This document shows, in pieces, positions 57,978 to 64,000 of a DNA stretch of 64,000 nucleotides. The notes under the pieces were generated by a model, which was not told the origin of the DNA, ran no database searches, and saw nothing but the letters and a program-made list of their open reading frames with translations. Within the stretch, counting starts at the first letter, position 1; the number at the start of each line of letters is the position of its first letter. The stretch is from an uncultured Flavobacteriaceae bacterium (GTDB taxonomy: Bacteria; Bacteroidota; Bacteroidia; Flavobacteriales; Flavobacteriaceae), in the NCBI GenBank assembly GCA_905182575.1, contig CAJJCA010000013.1, forward strand, positions 1-64,000, written 5' to 3'. The position numbers and the translations under genes are program-made.

Positions 57978-58685
57978 TTATGATCCGACTATTTGATTTT
58001 TAAATTTTAAACTGATGTGTTTGTATTGTTTTTCACTTTCATTGTTTTGTTGATAAGCACAAAAGATTTTTAGCTTATTTAGCTTGGCAGAGAAATCATT
58101 CAACCTTCCTATTTCTATTTCAAAATCGAATGATCTCAATTCTAAGTAATAAGAGTTGTTTTTAATAAAAATTGCAGCCAATTCTGTCTCAAGGAAAGAA
58201 TCTTGCTTGATTACTTTAAGTATAGACAAAACTTCTTTTTTATGCGCTTCATTCAACGTTCCCATAAAAACAGGGACGTTTGGTGAATATCTTTTTGAAA
58301 GTGGCACTTTGTTAGCGAATTGATCAATATAATAATTGGCATCTCCCAAAATCCTTAAGACTGGTTTTCGCTCTTGAATTCTCACTCCCACAATGCCTTG
58401 AGGATAATTAAATATTTCGGCATTTTGTATGAAAGGGTTCTTTTCTATTAAGGATTCAAGCATATTCAAATCTAAACTATCTAAGCTTTTCCACGGAAGT
58501 GATTGTGTGTTTTGTATTAACAATTTATTAACGATGGAATCATTGAGGAAATGCGAGGAATTAAACTCAAAGCTTATCTCGAATTCTGTGACTTCACGAT
58601 CTTTATTTTTAAGATGAGCAAATCCAGAAAGGCAGACCACCAAAAGAAAAATTAAACCAAAAAATATATAGTTTTTAAGCTGCTT
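57978..58685 (-). CDS. ftsQ: Cell division protein FtsQ
   Basis: Bitopic divisome protein, about 235 aa. A membrane helix near the start (NYIFFGLIFLLVVCLSGFAHL) is followed by a POTRA-like domain (SLDLNMLESLIEKNPFIQNAEIFNYPQGIVGVRIQERKPVLRIL) and a beta domain (YYIDQFANKVPLSKRYSPNVPVFMG). No ATG lies before the helix in this frame; the first codons overlap the end of murC and are probably shifted or use a rare start. The position between murC and ftsA supports the call. Sequence identity in this family is low, so synteny carries much of the weight. Confidence 0.85.
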   Translation of the reverse strand, partial: KQLKNYIFFGLIFLLVVCLSGFAHLKNKDREVTEFEISFEFNSSHFLNDSIVNKLLIQNTQSLPWKSLDSLDLNMLESLIEKNPFIQNAEIFNYPQGIVGVRIQERKPVLRILGDANYYIDQFANKVPLSKRYSPNVPVFMGTLNEAHKKEVLSILKVIKQDSFLETELAAIFIKNNSYYLELRSFDFEIEIGRLNDFSAKLNKLKIFCAYQQNNESEKQYKHISLKFKNQIVGS

Positions 58686-60012
58686 CTTGAGCTAATTTTT
58701 TTATTTTTTTTACCTCGTTACCAATATCTCCAGCACCTAAAACGGCAATTACATTGGCTTCAATTTTATCAACCCATTCAACCAATTCATTTTTTAATAT
58801 TTTTCTTTTATTTTGACAACTTATTTTTTCCAAAAGCACCTCTGAGGTGATTCCATTTATTGGCAATTCTCTTGCAGGATAAATATCCATAAGCAAAACC
58901 TCATCAAATTCAGAAAGTATTGTAGCGAAGTCCACCATGAAGTCTTGAGTTCTTGAAAATAAATGGGGTTGGAAAATGACAGCCTTTTAGATTCAGAATA
59001 TCGTTCTTTCAAGGTGTCAACAACCATCTTAATCTCGGTTGGATGATGCGCGTAATCATCTATTATTGTTTTACCTGCAGAATTAAACACATTCATGCGT
59101 CGATTGATTCCCGGGAAACTAGAAAACGCTTTTAGTGTCGATTTTAGTGGTAATCCACCAAGGTCTGCCATTGCTGCTGCTGCAACTGCGTTAGATAGAT
59201 TATGAATTCCAATTAAGTTTAAATACACTTTTTTCAAAAATACCATTTGGAGTAACCAAATCAAAAGTATAACCCAAATCTTTCGTCTTTATATTTTTAG
59301 CATAATAATCCGCAGGGCTGTCAACGGCATAAGTGATCCCATCTAGCGGTATTCCTTTTGCAACAACCAATTGTTTTTTAACTTTTTTAGAAAAAGCAAC
59401 AAAAGTTTCTTCTAGATTTTCCTTGGTTCCATAGATGTCAAGGTGGTCTGCATCCATTGTCGTAATACAAGCAAAAGAGGGATCTAGTTGCAAGAACGAC
59501 TTGTCATATTCATCTGCTTCTACGATCGAATAGTCACTTCCTTTATGGATCAAATTTCCTTCGTATTTATTCATAACTCCACCCAAAAAAGCTGTAAACT
59601 CTAGTTGAGCGTAATCAAATAGATGGATCAGAAGTGCACAAGTAGTCGTTTTACCATGTGTTCCTGCTACTGCAAAAACAATTGAATCTTTTGTTAATTC
59701 GCCCAATAAAACTGAACGCTTTTTGATTGAGTTTCCTTGCTTTAAAAAATAATTATATTGCAAATGGCTTTTCGAAATTGCAGGGGTATAAATCACCTGA
59801 GTAGATTTTTTAAGAAAACCTTGTGGCATTACTTCGATTGAATCTTCGTAGACCACCTCAATTCCCTCGGAAACCAACATTTCGGTAATTTGACTTTTGG
59901 TTTTGTCATAACCCATTACGGCATTCCCTTGATCAAAAAGTAATTTTGCCAAAGCAGACATCCCAATCCCTCCGATTCCAATAAAATAATATGTCAGCCC
60001 TTTTTCAGCCAT
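58675..60012 (-). CDS. murC: UDP-N-acetylmuramate--L-alanine ligase MurC, two frame breaks
   Basis: Adds L-alanine to UDP-MurNAc in peptidoglycan synthesis. Start YYFIGIGGIGMSALAKLLFDQG (UDP-binding), P-loop AGTHGKTTTCALL, EADEYDKSFLQLDP and DADHLDIYG. Slips near 59240 and 58985; between them NLIGIHNLSNAVAAAAMADLG and FPGINRRMNVFNSAG-DDYAHHPTEI, then VLLMDIYPARELPINGIT and an end VLGAGDIGNEVKKIKKLA. Total about 446 aa, normal. The stop at 58675 overlaps ftsQ. It starts one base after the murG stop. Confidence 0.94.
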
Positions 60013-61095
60013 TTATATAATTTCTTCAATTAGGTCTACGATGTATTTTGTTGCCTCTGGTTTTGCTAGTTTACTAATGTTAACAGACAAAGACTCTTGA
60101 ACAGAAGTTTCCAAAAGCGATTGGAAAACAGTCTCAAATTCTTCATCTAATTTATTTTCTGCAACCACGAGCGCAGCATTTTGATTAGCCAGTGCCATTG
60201 CATTGTGCATTTGATGATTTTCAGCCACATTCGGCGACGGAATTAACAATGCTGGTTTCATAACACAACAGAGCTCAGAGAGCGTTGCAGCGCCTGATCG
60301 AGAAATAACAAAATCACTTGCCGAATAAAGCTGCTCCATGTCCGTTACAAATGCTTTAACCAAAACATTTGCTGTTTCGAGAACTTTATATTCTTCATAG
60401 TAGAGTGCTCCACACTGCCAAACCACTTGTATCTTTTTAGCTTTAAAAAAATCTAGTTTTGAAGCAATCAGTTGATTGATTCTTCGCGCTCCAAGACTAC
60501 CGCCTAAAACCACTAAGGTTTTCCTGTTCGTATCTAAATTGAAATGCGCTTTTGCCTTTCCAGACTCAGGAAGTTCTTGTTGAATTTTTTTACGAATTGG
60601 GTTACCTGTTAACACCAATTTACTCTTTGGGAAAAAATGTTCCAAATTAGCATAGGCTACGGCAATTTTTTTTACCCTACTCGCAAGCAATCTATTGGTT
60701 ATTCCCGGGTAAGAATTCTGCTCTTGAATTAAAGTCGGATATTTTAACGCATTAGCAATAAAAAGTAAAGGTCCACTTGCATAACCTCCAGTTCCGACAA
60801 CTACATTGGGACGAAAAACTAGCGTTATAAATAAAGATTCAGCCAGACTAAAGAGTAGCTTAATTGGAAAGAGTAAGTTTTTAATTGAAAGAGAACGCTG
60901 AAATCCATCGATCCATAGTCCAATTATCTTGAATCCAGCAGCAGGTACTTTGGTCATCTCAATACGACCCAATGCGCCGACAAATAATATTTCAGCAGTA
61001 GGATAGCGAAGCTTAATTTCTTCAGCAATTGCTATGGCAGGAAACAAATGTCCTCCGGTCCCACCTCCTGATATGATTATTTTATAAGGTTTCAC
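60013..61095 (-). CDS. murG: UDP-GlcNAc--lipid I transferase MurG
   Basis: GT28 glycosyltransferase that forms lipid II. 360 aa, unbroken. The glycine-rich GGGTGGHLFPAIAIAEEI and VGTGGYASGPLLF are at the N-terminal fold, IQEQNSYPGITNRLL marks the linker, LVVLGGSLGARRINQL the C-terminal fold and SRSGAATLSELCCVMKPALLIPSP the UDP-GlcNAc-binding loop. The start overlaps the end of ftsW by 14 bases (coupled). Confidence 0.97.
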   Translation of the reverse strand: MKPYKIIISGGGTGGHLFPAIAIAEEIKLRYPTAEILFVGALGRIEMTKVPAAGFKIIGLWIDGFQRSLSIKNLLFPIKLLFSLAESLFITLVFRPNVVVGTGGYASGPLLFIANALKYPTLIQEQNSYPGITNRLLASRVKKIAVAYANLEHFFPKSKLVLTGNPIRKKIQQELPESGKAKAHFNLDTNRKTLVVLGGSLGARRINQLIASKLDFFKAKKIQVVWQCGALYYEEYKVLETANVLVKAFVTDMEQLYSASDFVISRSGAATLSELCCVMKPALLIPSPNVAENHQMHNAMALANQNAALVVAENKLDEEFETVFQSLLETSVQESLSVNISKLAKPEATKYIVDLIEEII

Positions 61096-62284
61096 TTAAT
61101 ACAGCTAAAGGGTTATCATTAAATTCTTGACTTTCTTCCTTGTTTTCTTCAATCTCCTGCTCCGAACTGACACTTAAAATTATTCCAAAGGCAATACAAG
61201 TCATCCAAGCAGCAGTTCCTCCGCTACTTATTAGTGGCAAAGTTTGTCCTGTGACCGGAAAAACTTGAAGCGCAACTCCCATGTTGGCAAAGGCTTGAAT
61301 GATGACGGGAAGTCCCAACCCCAAAACGAGTAGTTTACCAAATACGGTTTGGGATTTATGTGCAATCACTATAATTCTAAAAAGTAGTATTAAGTACAGC
61401 ACAATAAGCCCTATACCTCCTATCAAACCAAATTCCTCAACTATAATTGCATAAATAAAATCCGAAGAACTTTGTGGTAAGAAATTTTTCATTACACTCT
61501 TACCAGCACCTAATCCAACGACCCCTCCTGTGGCAATTGCAATTTTGGCACGTTCAATTTGATAGTTTCCTTGATTAGAATCTGAGGCACTAAAATTCTC
61601 GATTCGATTGACCCAAGTGTCAACTCTGTTGGGAACCATATCGGGAAATGCTTTTGCGAAAAGAATAAAAACTAAACCAAAGAAAAGTCCAGCGCTAAAC
61701 ATTATGAGCATATATTTTAATGGATATCCACCAAGAAACACAAGTATTATAGCGGTGAAGAAAATCAGCACAGCTGTTGAAAGGTTTGAAGGTAAAATCA
61801 AAAAAACAACAACGAATATGGGAACCCATAATGGAAGTATTGCGCTTTTAAAGTTTTTCAGATCAATATCGATCTTTGAAAGATAATGCGCAACATAACT
61901 CAGCAATACCAATGCTGCTAAACTTGAGGTTTGAAAACTTAAACCCACTATTGGAATTTTTATCCACCGATTTGCGTTTGCACCTCCAATCATATTGCCC
62001 TGAGAGGCTGTGTAGATAAGTAGCAAAACGATTAAAGGCATCGCCAATATTGAAATCCCTTTAAAATATTGATAAGGAATTTTATGTATCGCAAACATCA
62101 GCCCAAAACCAAACATCATGACGATAAAGTGTTTAAATAAATAGCCCCAAGGCGTTCCTTGCCCGACAACATATGCCAGGTTTGAGCTCGCACTGAATAC
62201 TGGGAGAAATGAGAATATAGAAAGCAATGCCAAGGCACCCCAAAGTACTTTGTCTCCTAAAATGATATTGCCTTTATTACTCAT
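61082..62284 (-). CDS. ftsW: Cell division/peptidoglycan polymerase FtsW
   Basis: SEDS-family glycosyltransferase of the septum. 400 aa, about ten membrane helices, unbroken. Family marks: FLPSSSDFIYAIIVEEFGLIGG-like (here LPQSSSDFIYAIIVEEFG), GANANRWIKIPIVGLSFQTS and TGQTLPLISSGGTAAWMT. The catalytic Asp in the loop (VDTWVNRIENF region) is present. The cytosolic C-terminal tail is rich in Glu (QEIEENKEESQEF). It lies between murD and murG in the dcw order. Confidence 0.96.
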   Translation of the reverse strand: MSNKGNIILGDKVLWGALALLSIFSFLPVFSASSNLAYVVGQGTPWGYLFKHFIVMMFGFGLMFAIHKIPYQYFKGISILAMPLIVLLLIYTASQGNMIGGANANRWIKIPIVGLSFQTSSLAALVLLSYVAHYLSKIDIDLKNFKSAILPLWVPIFVVVFLILPSNLSTAVLIFFTAIILVFLGGYPLKYMLIMFSAGLFFGLVFILFAKAFPDMVPNRVDTWVNRIENFSASDSNQGNYQIERAKIAIATGGVVGLGAGKSVMKNFLPQSSSDFIYAIIVEEFGLIGGIGLIVLYLILLFRIIVIAHKSQTVFGKLLVLGLGLPVIIQAFANMGVALQVFPVTGQTLPLISSGGTAAWMTCIAFGIILSVSSEQEIEENKEESQEFNDNPLAVLSETL

Positions 62285-62295
62285 TTTATTTTTAA

Positions 62296-63633
62296 TTAAA
62301 GGTTACGAACAGCTTCTTTAAACTGATCTCTTTTGTCTTTATAATTTTTAAATAAATCAAAACTCGCACAAGCCGGTGACAACAATACTTGATCGTCTTT
62401 TTGTGCAATTTTATGAGCGATTTTAACGGCCTCACTCATCGATTGTGTTTCCACAATAATGTCTATCACTGGTCCAAAAACCTCAAGCAACTTGTGATTG
62501 TCTATACCCAAGCAAATAATTCCTTTCACCTTCTCCCTAACCAAGGGCAACAAAGCTTCATAATCGTTTCCTTTATCAACTCCTCCAACAATCCAAACCG
62601 TTGACGATTTCATACTTTCGAGCGCATAGAATACGGAATTTATATTGGTCGCCTTCGAGTCATTAATATAACTGATGTTTTGAATTTTAAGCACGGGCTC
62701 TAAACGATGCGGCGCTCCTTTAAAGTTTAGCAAACTCTCTCGAATGGTCGCTTTACTAATCTGAAGTAGGCTTGCTATTGTGCTTGCAGCCATCGCGTTC
62801 AACAAGTTATGTCTTCCGCTAAGTGGAAATTCTATTGTATTGATCATAGTTTTCTCTTTTTCTGTTTCTATAGTGATTTGATCACTTGTGTAATGTGTTT
62901 TATTTAAACCCGAAGCCTCAAAACCAAAACCATGAAGTTTTGCCTCTGTAGGTGATTCTTTAACCACTGGTTTCAATATGGGGTCATCAGAATTGAATAT
63001 TAAAAAATCACGCTGTTTTTGATTTTTTGTAATCTTTAATTTTGATTTTAAATAATTATTAATGTCGTAGTTATATCGATCAAGATGATCAGGAGTGACG
63101 TTGGTTATTACTCCAATGTGAGGGGTGAATTCATGGATATCATCTAATTGAAAACTGCTGATCTCCAAAACGTAATATTCATGGTCATTTTCAGCGACTT
63201 CCCTGGCAAAGCTTTTGCCAATATTCCCTGCCAAACCAACATCAAAACCTGCCTCAATCAAAATATGGTATGTGAGAAGCGATGTGGTGGTTTTACCGTT
63301 GCTGCCCGTAATGCCAATTAATGTAGCTGAGGTGTATCTTGCCGCAAACTCTATTTCAGAGACTACTGGAATTTTAATTAATTTTAATTGACTTACAATT
63401 AAAGCATTTGACGGAATTCCGGGACTTTTCATAATCCAATTAGCATCTGACATTTTCGAAAAACTATGCATTCCTTCTTCCCAAACCACGTCTAATTCGT
63501 CAAAAGTCTTTTTGGCAGTTGCGTTAATAGCACCTTGGTCAGAAACAAAAACATCAAACCCTTGCTTTTTGGCAAGTATTGCTGTTCCGAGTCCGCTTTC
63601 TCCAGCACCCAAAATGACTATTTTTTCTTTCAT
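62296..63633 (-). CDS. murD: UDP-N-acetylmuramoyl-L-alanine--D-glutamate ligase MurD
   Basis: 445 aa, unbroken. VILGAGESGLGTAILAKKQGFDVFVSD is the UDP-binding Rossmann part, GITGSNGKTTTSLLTYHIL the P-loop, EISSFQLDDI and NVTPDHLDRYN the catalytic centre, SGRHNLLNAMAA and NDSKATNINSVFYALES the C-terminal substrate region, and VLLSPACASFDLFKNYKDRG-like (here NYKDKRDQF) the end. Its ATG overlaps the mraY stop by one base (TAATG), which indicates translational coupling. Confidence 0.97.
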   Translation of the reverse strand: MKEKIVILGAGESGLGTAILAKKQGFDVFVSDQGAINATAKKTFDELDVVWEEGMHSFSKMSDANWIMKSPGIPSNALIVSQLKLIKIPVVSEIEFAARYTSATLIGITGSNGKTTTSLLTYHILIEAGFDVGLAGNIGKSFAREVAENDHEYYVLEISSFQLDDIHEFTPHIGVITNVTPDHLDRYNYDINNYLKSKLKITKNQKQRDFLIFNSDDPILKPVVKESPTEAKLHGFGFEASGLNKTHYTSDQITIETEKEKTMINTIEFPLSGRHNLLNAMAASTIASLLQISKATIRESLLNFKGAPHRLEPVLKIQNISYINDSKATNINSVFYALESMKSSTVWIVGGVDKGNDYEALLPLVREKVKGIICLGIDNHKLLEVFGPVIDIIVETQSMSEAVKIAHKIAQKDDQVLLSPACASFDLFKNYKDKRDQFKEAVRNL

Positions 63634-64000
63634 TATCTAATCTTAAGTGTTACGATTGATAGCACTGCAAGAAGAATTCCTATGATCCAAAACCGTGCAA
63701 CGATTTTACTTTCATGGTATCCTAACTTTTGATAATGGTGATGCAAAGGAGACATCTTGAAAATTCGTTTTCCTATGCCTGTTTTTTTCTTGGTATATTT
63801 AAAATAACCCACTTGCATTATCACCGATACATTTTCAATAAGAAAGATTCCACAAAGAAGTGGAATCAATAATTCTTTTCTAACAATTATTGCGATTACG
63901 GCGATGATGGCGCCAATGGTTAAACTCCCCGTATCTCCCATAAAAACAGAAGCTGGATAAGTATTGTACCACAAGAAGCCTATCAAAGAACCCATGAAGG
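63633..64000 (-). CDS. mraY: Phospho-MurNAc-pentapeptide transferase MraY, 5' part outside the window
   Basis: C-terminal 122 or so residues of lipid I synthase. [23 protein letters not shown] contains the DTGS catalytic Asp region, [20 protein letters not shown] and [21 protein letters not shown] the HHH motif, and two membrane helices close the protein. The frame is open to the window edge, so the gene continues beyond 64000. It is followed by murD with a one-base overlap. Confidence 0.96.
   Translation of the reverse strand, partial: FMGSLIGFLWYNTYPASVFMGDTGSLTIGAIIAVIAIIVRKELLIPLLCGIFLIENVSVIMQVGYFKYTKKKTGIGKRIFKMSPLHHHYQKLGYHESKIVARFWIIGILLAVLSIVTLKIR

Overview
The window reads as chromosome of a marine-type Bacteroidota, most likely Flavobacteriaceae. 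The evidence is the low-GC coding style, two SusC/SusD pairs, type IX secretion parts (PorT, PorP/SprF-like), TAnnTTTG-type -7 promoter boxes, a short primary sigma factor without region 1.1, AccD without the zinc-ribbon cysteines, and an FtsZ with a long acidic tail ending in an RSNNSFLHDNVD-like peptide.

Layout. 1-2.2 kb: malonate uptake and activation genes (MatB/ACSF3-like ligase, MadL, MadM). 2.2-11.7 kb: a decayed accessory stretch with a metallophosphoesterase, a zinc-metallopeptidase-like gene, a six-hairpin glycosidase-like lipoprotein and small lipoproteins. It also holds short fragments of unrelated genes (LptB 5' end, DUF4357 end, 16S rRNA piece, aldehyde dehydrogenase piece) and degenerate duplications. 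11.7-21.4 kb: two SusC/SusD pairs, each ended by a hairpin terminator. 21.5-37.5 kb: core genes rlmB, rarA, trkH-trkA (convergent), ubiE-porT, a SpoU methyltransferase divergent from tamL, fbaA-accD, rpsO-pnp, rpoD and rpe. 37.5-44.8 kb: an OmpA/TSP3 remnant, a GH15 hydrolase divergent from a bifunctional trehalose-6-phosphate synthase/phosphatase, then an SGNH hydrolase and a GH39 glycosidase. 45-47.2 kb: a DEAD-box-type helicase with a large repetitive R/G/S-rich N-terminal tail. 47.3-53.9 kb: a second accessory island on the minus strand, punctuated by a dispersed intergenic repeat family of about 100-150 bp (R1-R6). It carries a BspA-like (DUF285) surface lipoprotein, an outer-membrane barrel, DoxX, a thermonuclease, SnoaL-like and bacilliredoxin-like genes and very small ORFs. 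53.9-64 kb: tRNA-Arg, yqeY and the dcw cell-wall/division cluster (mraY-murD-ftsW-murG-murC-ftsQ-ftsA-ftsZ), which runs off the right edge.

Reading caveat. Many genes that must be intact in a living cell (ftsA, ftsZ, murC, pnp, rpoD, rpe, fbaA, ubiE) are split by single-base frame changes, several of them in homopolymers. I treat most of these as sequence errors and annotate whole genes across the breaks. In the accessory stretches the same signal mixes with real decay and the two cannot always be separated.

The most interesting structure is the pair of accessory islands (2.2-11 kb and 47.3-53.9 kb). They share repeats and partial copies of one module: metallopeptidase, outer-membrane barrel, BspA-like lipoprotein. 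Each locus retains different intact members. The intergenic repeat sits at gene boundaries and appears to have supplied the recombination points.
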